From assembly GCF_001661345.1 (NCBI RefSeq), contig NW_017962917.1, forward strand, positions 744,001 to 808,000: a stretch of 64,000 nt of DNA, given 5' to 3'. The position numbers and the translations under genes are program-made. Below the pieces are notes generated by a model that was not told the DNA's origin, made no database searches, and worked only from the letters and a program-made list of their open reading frames with translations. This DNA comes from Ascoidea rubescens DSM 1968 (lineage: Eukaryota > Ascomycota > Saccharomycetes > Ascoideales > Ascoideaceae). Below, piece by piece: positions 52,144 through 62,400 of the stretch. The stretch's first letter is position 1. Every line of letters begins with the position of its first letter.

Positions 52144-54273
52144 TTAGATAAAATTTCTTTTAATTGTATTGTTCCATTCTTTTTGGAAAACTTCTTTCAT
52201 ATCAATAATCCTTTTGTCACCATCGTTCTCATAAGCTGTCAATTTATTGTGCAAGTAAAAATTGTCCTTATCTGCCTTTAGATCGCTGGTGCTCACCAAT
52301 TTCACCTGCCATTTATCTCTACCTATATTCAATTCCCAGTCACATTGGTTATAGGCAGTTAAAGGATCATCGATATCAATTTTCCAAATATTTCTATTCT
52401 TGGAACCAAACTCAATGCCATCATTAGAAAAGCCAGGCACACAGAGTTTTCTGTATCCTTCATCAGAAAAATCCTCAATTGTCCAAGTGCTTCCAATTGT
52501 ATTATATACGACATCTCTGCTTCTTTTCTCACCTCTAAGAATTATTCTGTCACAAGGTTTGTAATATAAAGGAGAAGGAAATTCAATATGTTTATAACTA
52601 TTCTCTTCTACAAAGGGCAATTTCAAGGAGCCAGAGTATAGAGTAAAAATTGGGGTTTCGGCAGTGGGCCATGCTTGGGGCCAGTCAGTTGGAGATAGGG
52701 CCAATCTTAATTTATGTTCTTTCACGACTTTAATACCCAATGAATCCAATTTAATATTAATATCGTATTTCTTTCCAGGAACCAAGTGTTCTGGAAATTG
52801 GTGTGAATTGCGATGAGAAAGATTTAAAATACCCCAAGATAACAAAACGTTTTCCTTCTGAAGACCATTTTCGTAATATAAATCAACCAATCTTGCTGAT
52901 AAATTTGCAACTGGTTTATCAACGGAGACAGATACATTCAATTCTGGGAAGCCCAAGAGGTCGATATCATTTTCCAAGAAATCTGTATCAAAGGTTGTAG
53001 ATTTTGAATCTTCAATTTTTTGGTCAGCAGGAAAATCACCTTCTTGACCAAATGGACACCAGGTACCTCTCAAAAGCCCATATTCTTGAATTCCGGTAAA
53101 TTTGATATCTAGTTCTTTTGAAGTTTCTGTTTTTGATAAATTCCCTTGGCCGTCAATATGGTAGGTTAAGTATTTTTGATTTGATGGTCGGTATTCTAAA
53201 GAAACCCATTTTCCAGCTCTATAATCGTAGGAGTCTTTAATAGAAGAAGGATCTTGAATGTAGACAGTTAAGGGATTTAATTGATCAAGGTCAAAGTATT
53301 TATGGCTCTTTTGAGTAGAGTTGGACAAATATTTTGACCACCATTCCATTGCGATTTGCTGGAAACCAATTCTGGGACCAGGAGTAGCAACCTCTGGGTA
53401 TTCATGAACCCAGGGACCTATGATACCTTTTGAATCTTTGTTTGGTAAATGGGTTACCATTCTTAAGATTGGGTTGGTATAACCATCTCTCCAACCGCCA
53501 ACGGCTAACACAGGAACTTTAACATTTTGGTAATTATTTTCGCAAATTGAGCCATGTTTCCAGTAATCATCTCTTGTTTGGTGAGAGATCCAATCAATTG
53601 AGTTTGGAGGAGTGTTTAATCTCTCAAACCAGTTTTTTCTCCAGTTTTCAAAGCCAACAACATTGGGATCCTGGGGTCTTGCGCTGTAAACAAGCATTGT
53701 TGAAGCCCACCAAAGCATATCAGAAGCTAGCAAAGAACCACCTCTATAGTGAACGTCATCATTGTATCTATCATCAGTGGAACAGAGAGTGATGATAGTC
53801 TTCAAAGCAGGATGTTGTCTGGCAGCGACTTGTAGAGAGTTGAAACCACCCCAGGACTTGCCAAACATCCCAATACTGCCATTGGACCAAGGTTGGGCAG
53901 TGATCCAGTCGAAGATCTCAAGACAGTCGTCTTGTTCTTGCTTCAAGTACTCGTCCTTGAGCCAACCATCGGAATCACCACAACCTCTGAGATCGACTCT
54001 AATTGAAGCAAACCCATTAGCAGCAAAGTTGGGATGGCGAATGCTGTCTCGAATTGCGGTGGCGTCGTTTTTTCTGTAGGGAATATACTCAAGAACAGCA
54101 GGAACAGAAAGCTTGCCATCAACAGCATCCTTTGGGATCCAAATGTAAGCATACAACCTGAATCCATCTTTCATTGGGATGGGAATGTCTTCAAGCTTGA
54201 TGAATTCGTATGGCAACTCATCAGTTGGCTGAATTATGGTGGCGTCTGGAGACTGTTTGACGTTGAAGACCAT
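52144..54273 (-). CDS. CocE/NonD-type (peptidase S15) alpha/beta hydrolase
   Basis: A 709-residue serine hydrolase. The N-terminal alpha/beta-hydrolase core has VDLRGCGDSDG and the nucleophile elbow GKSWGG (Ser140), then VLAVGGWRDGYTNP (Asp263) and IGPWVHEYPE (His290), which make the triad. The C-terminal half is the jelly-roll X-Pro dipeptidyl-peptidase C-terminal domain, with DIDLLGFPELNVSVSVDKP, NLSARLVDLY and KLRLALSPTDWPQAWP. Characterised relatives are cocaine esterase, glutaryl-7-ACA acylase and X-Pro peptidases; the substrate here is unknown. It has no signal peptide, so it is likely cytosolic. The family is common in bacteria and patchy in yeasts, so a transfer is plausible, but codon use looks adapted to the host. 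Start ATG 54273; divergent from an amino-acid permease. Confidence 0.88.
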   Translation of the reverse strand: MVFNVKQSPDATIIQPTDELPYEFIKLEDIPIPMKDGFRLYAYIWIPKDAVDGKLSVPAVLEYIPYRKNDATAIRDSIRHPNFAANGFASIRVDLRGCGDSDGWLKDEYLKQEQDDCLEIFDWITAQPWSNGSIGMFGKSWGGFNSLQVAARQHPALKTIITLCSTDDRYNDDVHYRGGSLLASDMLWWASTMLVYSARPQDPNVVGFENWRKNWFERLNTPPNSIDWISHQTRDDYWKHGSICENNYQNVKVPVLAVGGWRDGYTNPILRMVTHLPNKDSKGIIGPWVHEYPEVATPGPRIGFQQIAMEWWSKYLSNSTQKSHKYFDLDQLNPLTVYIQDPSSIKDSYDYRAGKWVSLEYRPSNQKYLTYHIDGQGNLSKTETSKELDIKFTGIQEYGLLRGTWCPFGQEGDFPADQKIEDSKSTTFDTDFLENDIDLLGFPELNVSVSVDKPVANLSARLVDLYYENGLQKENVLLSWGILNLSHRNSHQFPEHLVPGKKYDINIKLDSLGIKVVKEHKLRLALSPTDWPQAWPTAETPIFTLYSGSLKLPFVEENSYKHIEFPSPLYYKPCDRIILRGEKRSRDVVYNTIGSTWTIEDFSDEGYRKLCVPGFSNDGIEFGSKNRNIWKIDIDDPLTAYNQCDWELNIGRDKWQVKLVSTSDLKADKDNFYLHNKLTAYENDGDKRIIDMKEVFQKEWNNTIKRNFI

Positions 54274-55523
54274 TTTTTCAGTTTTGAGGTGTCAAAGTTT
54301 GGTGCAATCAGAAGGAAACTCCAGTAATCTTTAGCCACGAAGAAACGAGAAACTGGGATATGGGTTTTGTTCACAATTACAGCTATTTGAGTAACAAACT
54401 GGATTCGACTTTCAGCCAGAATTCAAATGAGAACATGGAGACTTATAAGGCCAGAGGACAGTCTATGGTTGGGGGGGGGGGGTGAGGGAGAAGCAGGAGC
54501 TATATCTTCCAATGTTTCTCAGTGTTTCTCAGTATCTCTGAATAGCTCTGAATAGCTCTGAATAGCTCTCAGTATCTCTGACATATTGATTTCCTGACTG
54601 GGCTGTTAGCTGCTTGAACTGTTGCAACGCCAATCCAGGCTGGAAGCTGTATCAGATATGAGTGAATAAACAAGCCAGACTCTGAGAACTATCGTGTTGC
54701 TAGAAAGCTATGTGTTTACAGATCCAGGTCGCAAATTTGCTGCCCACAATTAAGCTTATCGCAGCCAGAAGCCATGGACGTTGAAGGACATTAAACAACT
54801 GCCCAACAGTCGTTGGATGCTGGACTTTTTGGCTCGAACAGAGAGAATAACGGTTTTGAGTCTAAAAATTGCTTGTTTCCTGTCAGTAATTCGAGACCAT
54901 AAGCTGATAACCAACATCTCTTTAGATAACTCGGTTGCACCAGTCCGAGAATACAGTGCAATCCTTCTAGAAGTGTTCTTCTATTACCACCATCTCCTTT
55001 TGCCTGCATCTTCTTTGGACTTCAGCTCTTTGGTTTGATCAACGAGAGATGATAGAGTTCAGCGACGGTAAACGAATTCCTTCATCTGGAACCTGTTTTC
55101 TTTGATTAGCATTTAGCATTTAGCATTTATGATTCACTCTTTGAAACTCCCAAACTACAAATTCTCCATCTATGGAAAAATACACCTATCACCTACAACG
55201 ATATCACAAACAAAATATCGATAATTCTCTTAATGAACTTGCTTTTTATTATCCTCCAGATACCATTAAACCCTGATAGAACACTTGAGCTTTCGATGGT
55301 ATTATCTTTCGTCTGAAATTTCTATTGAGAAGATAAACAGTATCTGTTAATTTAATCAGCAAAGAACTTCCTTCTCTTGATTACTGTTCTTGATAAATTT
55401 ATTTATAAGTTCAATGAAATAGTCGTATCTTTTTGCAAAACGAAAATATTTCTTTCTATCAATATTGTCTGCTTTATTAGTAACTGGTTCTTTGTGCATT
55501 TCTGTCGATTTCGGTGTTTTAAA
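54274..55523. promoter_or_regulatory. Divergent promoter, S15 hydrolase / permease
   Basis: 1.25 kb of intergenic DNA. It contains a run of 12 G at 54471-54482 and several copies of CTCTGAATAG with GTTTCTCAGT-like and GTATCTCTGA-like units at about 54512-54582. Moderately GC-rich near the hydrolase start. A frame at 54781-55038 lacks an ATG start and family marks, and is not called as a gene. Confidence 0.5.
54512..54582. repeat. Short tandem repeats of CTCTGAATAG and related units
   Basis: Three exact CTCTGAATAG units flanked by the similar units TTTCTCAGT and GTATCTCTGA. They lie in the divergent promoter just upstream of the S15 hydrolase. Confidence 0.7.
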
Positions 55524-57170
55524 ATGTCTGATACTGAAAAACACAATAGTCCTCAAGTTGAAGTCGAAAATATTTCAACTGGACCAACAAAAAAAAATTT
55601 TCTTGGAATATTTAGCATTGAAAACACTACCACTCAAACTCAAAGAAGGTTAAGTAACAGACAATGTCAGTTACTTGCCATGGGTTCATGTATCGGTACT
55701 GCGCTTCTTATCTCTATTGGTTCTGCTCTTAGCTACGGTGGTCCAGCTAATCTATTTATTGCTTATACCTTTTGGTGCACCGTTGTATATGGTACAAATT
55801 GCACTTTGTCTGAAATGACTGTGTACTATCCCTGCGATGGTTCTTGGATTGTTTATATCACTAGATGGGTTGGTGAGTCAATTGGTGTCGCTAACGCATG
55901 GCAATATATTTTTGGTTTGGTCGCATTGGTGGCCTTTGAAATTACTGCTTTTGGCTTAATCATCAATTACTGGACAACTGATTATCCAACTTGGGTTCCA
56001 ATCACCTGTGTTCTAATTTCCTATATTCTTGTTGAGGTATTGGGCGTTAACATTTATGGCGAAGTCGAGTTTTGGTTAGCCTCTTGTAAGGTCTTTTTAG
56101 CTTTTATGATGATCTTCTACACATTTTTCACCATGGTTGGCGCCAATCCACAATGTTGGGTATATGGTTTCCACTATTGGAAAAACCCAGGCAGTTTTGT
56201 TGATTATCTCGGAACTGGAACTAAACTATCTTACTTTGAAGGCTTTGTCAATGTTTTAATTATGGCTTCATTTACAATCGCAGGTCCTGATTATGTTTCT
56301 ATTACTGCCGGTGAAGTTAAAAATCCAAGAGTTGTTTTACCAAAGGTTTTCAAAACGGTTTTATATCGTTTATTTCTTTTTTTTGTTCTTGGTTCTCTTT
56401 GTGTTGGTATTATTTGCCCTTATAATGCTGATGACTTATTAAGTGGAGGTTCCAAAGCTGCTCAATCTCCATACGTTATTTCAATGAAAATCCTTGGTAT
56501 TAAAGGATTACCTGACTTTTTCAATGCTATATTATTAACAACTATTTACTCATCTGGTAATGGGTTCTTTTATTGTGCAACTAGATCCCTTTACGGTCTT
56601 GCAAATGAAGGCAAAGCTCCAGGGTTTTTCAAAATTTGCTTGAGAAATGGCTCTCCAATTGTATGCATCGCTCTTGTTTCTGCTGGTTCTTGTTTGGCAT
56701 ATTTATCTTTAAGCAACAACTCGGCCAAAGTATTGAATTGGTTTATTGGTTTATCAACAGCTTCGTTAATGATATATATGATGCTAATCAACGCAGCATA
56801 TATAAGATTCAGACAAGGCTTAAAAGCTCAAGGTATCCCCTATGAGTCTTTAGCATATAGACATAGAGATTCAAGTTGGATTTGTTGGTATTCTCTAGTA
56901 ATGAATTTTATTTTATTGTGGATTCAAGGTTACTATGTTTTTAAACCAGGTAGTTGGGATACTGCCACCTTTCTATTTTGCTACTTTATGCCATTTTTTA
57001 CTATTGGAATTGCTTTTATATGGCAGATCCTCAAAAGGCCCAAAATTTTAAAACCAGAAGAATTAGACTTAATTACGGGTTTGAAAGAGATAGATGAATA
57101 TTGTGATAACTACGTTGAAGAAGAACAAACCAAAGTTGGTAAACTTATGGAAAAGATTTTTGGTTTCTAG
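55524..57170 (+). CDS. Amino-acid permease of the APC superfamily
   Basis: A 548-residue, 12-helix permease. The cytosolic N-terminus (MSDTEKHNSPQVEVENI) leads to the first helix signature RQCQLLAMGSCIGTALLISIGSALSYGGPANL, the fungal YAT-family counterpart of IGxGIGTGLF. Further marks are FTIAGPDYVSITAGEVKNPR (helix 6 and the following loop), YSSGNGFFYCATRSLYGLANEGKAPGFF, and PYESLAYRH in the late loop. Visible variants (SCIGTALLIS) place it with the divergent Agp2-like branch more than with Gap1, but that is tentative; substrates may be amino acids, carnitine or polyamines. It has no CTG codon. Start at ATG 55524; the frame is open 147 bases further up without support. It shares its promoter region with the S15 hydrolase. 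Confidence 0.88.
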   Translation: MSDTEKHNSPQVEVENISTGPTKKNFLGIFSIENTTTQTQRRLSNRQCQLLAMGSCIGTALLISIGSALSYGGPANLFIAYTFWCTVVYGTNCTLSEMTVYYPCDGSWIVYITRWVGESIGVANAWQYIFGLVALVAFEITAFGLIINYWTTDYPTWVPITCVLISYILVEVLGVNIYGEVEFWLASCKVFLAFMMIFYTFFTMVGANPQCWVYGFHYWKNPGSFVDYLGTGTKLSYFEGFVNVLIMASFTIAGPDYVSITAGEVKNPRVVLPKVFKTVLYRLFLFFVLGSLCVGIICPYNADDLLSGGSKAAQSPYVISMKILGIKGLPDFFNAILLTTIYSSGNGFFYCATRSLYGLANEGKAPGFFKICLRNGSPIVCIALVSAGSCLAYLSLSNNSAKVLNWFIGLSTASLMIYMMLINAAYIRFRQGLKAQGIPYESLAYRHRDSSWICWYSLVMNFILLWIQGYYVFKPGSWDTATFLFCYFMPFFTIGIAFIWQILKRPKILKPEELDLITGLKEIDEYCDNYVEEEQTKVGKLMEKIFGF

Positions 57171-57983
57171 ATTATTATTAACCTGTTTTTTATCCTTTTT
57201 TTTCGGTTTACAATTTCTTTTGCTTTTTATAGTTTTATATTTTTATATTTTTATATTTTTATATTTTTTATTCTTAGTTTTTAAAATTCCAGCAATTCGT
57301 ATTTTTTTTAAAGCACTACACGTCTTTGCTTCAACGATTAAATGCTTTGCTAAAGCACTTGATATTGATTTTGTTTTCATTATAAATTTATTTCGATTTT
57401 TGAAAAATTTCTAAATGCGGATAATAGTCACACAGCTGGTTTTAAAGATAGATTATTATTTCTGTCATCTTCAATCAATTCACACTTATAGTATTATGAT
57501 TGGTGTAATAATATTTGAAGGAAAAAACTACTGATTCATCAGGGCTTCTACTAGTGAAAGCATTCATTCCATATCAAAACTATTACTAAATTGAAAGTAA
57601 TAGTACTTTTTAATTCAAAATCTCCAAAACAAATGCTCAAAATACTAAAAAAGTTATGGCAATTATAGTTTGTAAAAACTAATTTGAAAATCATTTATAT
57701 TTGAATAATTTTAATTTTATAGGTTGATCTCATAAACCACATTGTTTTAACACAGTTTAGTAAAAGAATAAAATCACAAAACATAATAAATATATCATGT
57801 AGAAATAACTTTCCTTCATCTGCGCTGATCTGCAAGAATCACAACTTAAATTGGATCCAGCATAATGGGTGCTTTGTAAATTGTAGAAACTTAAATAAAT
57901 AAACTAAAACTAAAATGATTTAAGATAAGAGCTCCAATTGTTTGCAAAACAACCAAAATTATCATCGATTTAGTGCTTGAAAC
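57171..57983. other. AT-rich spacer between the permease and the phosphatase
   Basis: T-rich 3' region with four TTTTTATA-like repeats around 57233-57265, followed by AT-rich upstream sequence of the MDP-1 gene. No gene supported. Confidence 0.45.
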
Positions 57984-58727
57984 ATGACAAAAGAGCTGAA
58001 GAAGACCATTAAAAGATACCCAAAGGTTGTCGTGTTTGATCTTGATTACACACTATGGCGTATGTAATAAGATATTCTGGTTGTATTGAAACGAACTGAC
58101 GAAAAACTAACTGAAATTGTATTGCATTTATTTATTGGTTTATTAGCTGTAAGTGATTTATTGAATATTTATTGAAGCATTTAAAAGCTTTTGAAAACAA
58201 AATACTAACAAAAGGAAATTTAGTGCTGGTGTGATACTCATATAAACACTCCATTAAGATCAATATCAGATTCTACAATTGTTGATGCATACGGCTTCGA
58301 GTTGTCATTCTATAAAGATGTTCCAGGAATTATTCAAGAATTAAAAGATAATAATGTTAAAATTGTTGCTGCTAGCAGAACTTGGGCTCCTGATGTTGCT
58401 AAAAAAATATTAACTTTATTAAAAATTAATAATGAGCTGTCAATAAAATATTTCGATGAATTACAGTGGGGCGAACATACAAAAGTGATTCATATTACAA
58501 ATGCATTAAAAAAATTAAATAAAACATATGTTAATGAAACTAAAGATGGAAAGAGCCAAAAACTAGGGTTAGATGAAGTAATTTTATTTGATGATGAGTC
58601 AAGAAATAAAGATGTTGAAAGACATGGTATTCATTTTGCATTTTTACCAAACGAAGATTACGGATTGACAAGAAAACTATTTGTTAAGGGTATCAATGAT
58701 TGGGCGAAGAAAAATGGACATTTGTAG
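57984..58727 (+). CDS. Magnesium-dependent phosphatase MDP-1 (YER134C-like HAD), with a 2-nt microexon
   Basis: HAD-superfamily phosphatase of 193 residues, orthologous to S. cerevisiae YER134C (178 aa). Three exons are needed: 57984-58059, 58147-58148 (CT only) and 58224-58727, 582 coding nt. Exon 1 gives MTKELKKTIKRYPKVVVFDLDYTLW plus one base. The microexon completes CCT, Pro26, and exon 3 continues CWCDTHINTPL, which reproduces the family signature DLDYTxWPCxCDTH around nucleophile Asp19 and Asp21. Later marks are VKIVAASRTWAPDVAKKIL, DELQWGEHTK and LFDDESRNKDVERHGI (acidic metal-binding residues). Intron 1 (87 nt) has GTATGT, ACTAAC and TTAG; intron 2 (75 nt) has GTAAGT, TACTAAC and TTTAG. 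A single intron between the outer sites shifts the frame into an immediate stop. Start ATG 57984. Convergent with the CAF130-like gene. Confidence 0.88.
58147..58148 (+). other. Two-nucleotide internal exon (CT)
   Basis: Lies between the acceptor TTTATTAG and the donor GTAAGT of two otherwise ordinary introns. It supplies the second and third bases of the Pro codon in the MDP-1 active-site motif. Inferred from the frame and family conservation; no transcript data. Confidence 0.82.
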
Positions 58728-59434
58728 TCAATCACTCCATTCAAATGATATAGAGCCTTTTATTATTTTTTTTTCCTGTTTTCTTTTGCAATTTATTTAT
58801 ATTTTTCTTTTATAGAAGGAGAAATACTAAAAATCACCATTGAATAATCTTCATACAAATTAAAAGTTTATGAAAACATTAGAAGTCTTTATTGATTTAG
58901 AAAATGAAGTAAAAACCCTTTTACAGTACCAGATAAAATAAGTATGCTGCAGTTCTACATAATGCATCACCACAATTTGATTGACCTTCACTACTATTTT
59001 AAATCTTCTCAGATTCGCAAATTAATAATCAATTTTTCAATTGATTCTGTAGCTAACCGAATCACATCTGATGTGGGCGCACTACCAGGTAAAACATCAG
59101 AAGCAATAAGACGTTTTCTTTTTATTGACCTATTTGTTTTACACACAGATTGATTGAAACACTTAGAAATGCATTACTGTTATTTTCATTTTGCACCTGG
59201 CATTTGAATTTTGTTGGTGTAGCACTGGTATAATTTTTGCCACTCTTTTGTTGTTAATGAAGGACCATTACCGAGTTAATCATCTCATCGGGCTGCTCCA
59301 AAAGTGAATGGAATACAGATATCAATGTTTTGGAAATTTATAGTAACTACAGTTCTTAGCATGAAGCAGGTCCTGGTGTTTTTGGTAAATTTGCTTCTTA
59401 CCAAATGGTAAACTAACTTATAGTATATTAGCCT
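58728..59434. other. Convergent 3' region between MDP-1 and the CAF130-like gene
   Basis: AT-rich; T-runs near 58760-58790 fit a 3' end. No further gene recognised. Confidence 0.45.
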
Positions 59435-62400
59435 TTAGTCCAACATAACCATAATGGCTTTTTTTTCGTTTCGCTCTTTAAGAAATCTTTTAAATTGATG
59501 AAGATTCTGCAAAACCTCTCGATTACCACCCACAGCGCGTTTTTCTAACTGTCTAACCAATTCATTTGTAATTTCGTCAAGCTTTTTGTTTTCTTCTGGT
59601 GTCAATGGAATTGACACATCATCAACTGCATCTTCTTCAAGCAAAGCCTGATACTCAGACACAAGATCTGAACTGCATTGAACCCTATTTTTAGACGCAT
59701 CATCATCATCATCATCATCACTTTCAGTCTTTGTTTTATTGGAAGAGTCTTTACCATTGTTTCGCATATAAAAATATAACTCTCTTGCTGCAGGCAATAT
59801 TCCAACCCAATCGATTAGCAAAATCTGCAATTCGATTTGGTAGTCTTCATCCTTTAAAGAAATAACTTTCTTATCGGCTAATGATTTTATCATTAAACAA
59901 ATAATTGATACTAGTCTTTTGGCATCCAAAAAGTTTGTTATACTTTTGTAATTTTCTCCCGCATTATTTTCATGAACTACTTGTCCATCGATATGGCCTT
60001 TACTACTATTGTTGGGATTGAATTTTCCATTAATACGTTTATCGTTATGCTTCCCACTATTTGTATCAAAACTTTCATCAATTTCAATATCAAAGTCTTT
60101 GGTCAAATATACACCAGCATTAGAAAAAAACTCATGTAAAAGCATGTTAACTTCGACGTCTGATAACTCTAAGAGTCCCTCTCTTGAAAACAACAATTTT
60201 TTGTTTTTCAATTCTCCATAATCATACTTATAATCATTCCAGTTGCCTCTTTCCCGAATGGTCAACTCATGAATGTAATTAACTAATGATTGAGAAATTT
60301 CTAAATGAGAAATAAACCAAATTAAAGGCCTACGATAACCTTGTGCCATTAGCATTTCATCCATCATTGCACATGCAATATCTGGATTATATCTTAATAT
60401 AGGTTCAAAAATTGAATCATAAAACCATCTGTCATAAATTTTTTCAAATGTCACCATTTGATTATCATCGTAATCATCATTATCATCATCTTCTCCATAA
60501 TTATGATTGTTTTCCATATGGCATAGCCCGGGTATGTTACCTAAGTGAGAATCTTTATTGATATCGTTTTCACCAATTTTATTTGAATCCACAATCATAT
60601 CCTTTAAGGATAGTAGGGAACGTTTTACATTCATTTCATGATCTAGTTTAATGCATCTAGCAATAGTGCTAACAACCTGTTCACCGAGTTTATCTGATAC
60701 AGGTTCTTGAGCCATTTTATCAAAAGCTTCGGATAATTCTTTCCATGCCATGCAATTTGCGGTATCAAGGTTTCTAAGAGGATTGAAAAAAATATTCATT
60801 CCTCTTGGTACATCTCTCCGGTCTCCAGACAAATCAAGAACCATTTCATCTTCATTATTCAATTTAGCAATGAATTTAAAATTATTGTCGGATATATCAT
60901 CAGGTTTTTGGCCCAGGTTAATGTTTATATTTTTATCAGATTCTTCCATTTTTTCGGGAAAGAATTTTAAATTATTTTTTACTATATTATTGATTGATTC
61001 AATTTTGCTTCTCATAATTATATTAAAAGCGGTATTATCTATAGTGGTATTGCTTATACAACTTAATTTCAATGTTTTTATGTTATTAGAATCAATTGTT
61101 TTACTAAATTGGTTTTTTTTCGTTTCCAATTTCCTGGTTATACCTAGTTCAGAAACAGCCTGCTGCTTACTACTATTAGTATTGTTTAATCTAGTTTTAT
61201 TTTTTATTTCTTCCTTTTCTTTTTCCAATGCATTAAATATCATCATTTTGGAGTTATTGGGTAAGTTTTCAAACATTTTTTGACTCTCTTTATTCATTTT
61301 AAAATTATCTGTATTAATATTCTGTTCAGTATTGTTGATATCACTGAGATGTTTTTCATTATCAATTTCGCTAATTTTGGTATTCTTATTACTATGTTGA
61401 TCCTTAAAATTTTTACTGATCTTATTGTTGATTTTATTAATATTGGTAAAAATATTACTATCCGAATTGAAAATTTCTTGTTTATTAAAAGTGAAACTTT
61501 GCTGATGAATTTCGCCTTTACCTGGACCAAGGTCATGAACTACTAGTAATTCCATTTTTTCAAGATCTTCATCTGATTCATCTGAGTCTTCAAAAACACA
61601 GTCACAGTGAATATAGTTGTTTGAATATTTAAAATATTGGCCAATTAAAGCATTGTTGTTAGTGTTATTAATATTTTTAGTATTTTTTATATTTTCGTTG
61701 TTAAAGTTGTTATTTATAATGTTATAGTTATTATTTGGAGGATCTGATAAATCAGCTTCTGAATTTCCATCAATTGAATTTTCATCAATTGGGTCAGAAG
61801 AATAATTATTTTGATTGTCTTGAGCACCAAATTCATTATTGGTGATATTGTTATCGTTATTGTCATCATTGTCATTGATATTAAGATTATTAGTGATTTC
61901 GTTTTTGATCATAACTTTTCTATTGTTATTGATAAACTTATTGAAATAATGTTGGTATACTAAGGTATCACTAAAATTCTCTTCATTATCATTATTTTCG
62001 TTGTGATAATTGGTATCAAAATCATAATCACTATTTTCTTCATCATTGTTATTAATATGATTGTCTTCATCAATATTGTCATCATCATCATCGTCATCAT
62101 CATCTTCATCATCATCGTCTGAAATCTCAACAGTATAATTATATAGATGATCTTCAAATTCAAACATATATTTAAGGTCTACATCATATTGATCATCTTT
62201 ATCCAAGTTTAATAATAAATTAGATACTTTATTAAATTCAAAACCATGAGATAGTAGGGCGTCTAATAGTAGTTCTGTCTCAATTTTTAGAGAACCGCCA
62301 TCTATGAATTTTCTTGCAATTGGGAAAGTGAAAGCATTGAAAGACTCATGAACTAAATCATGAAATCTTAAATCCAAATTTTGATTCAAAATTGCAGATA

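Noticed and set aside
54781-55038. 85-codon plus-strand frame in the divergent promoter
   Set aside because: Lacks an ATG start and any family mark, and lies in a region explained as promoter.
58060-58223. Single-intron model for the MDP-1 gene
   Set aside because: Joining 58059 to 58224 puts a TGA within four codons. Ending the intron at 58146 runs into a stop a few codons after, and the next GT at 58065 also gives a stop. Only the two-intron model with CT keeps frame and motif.
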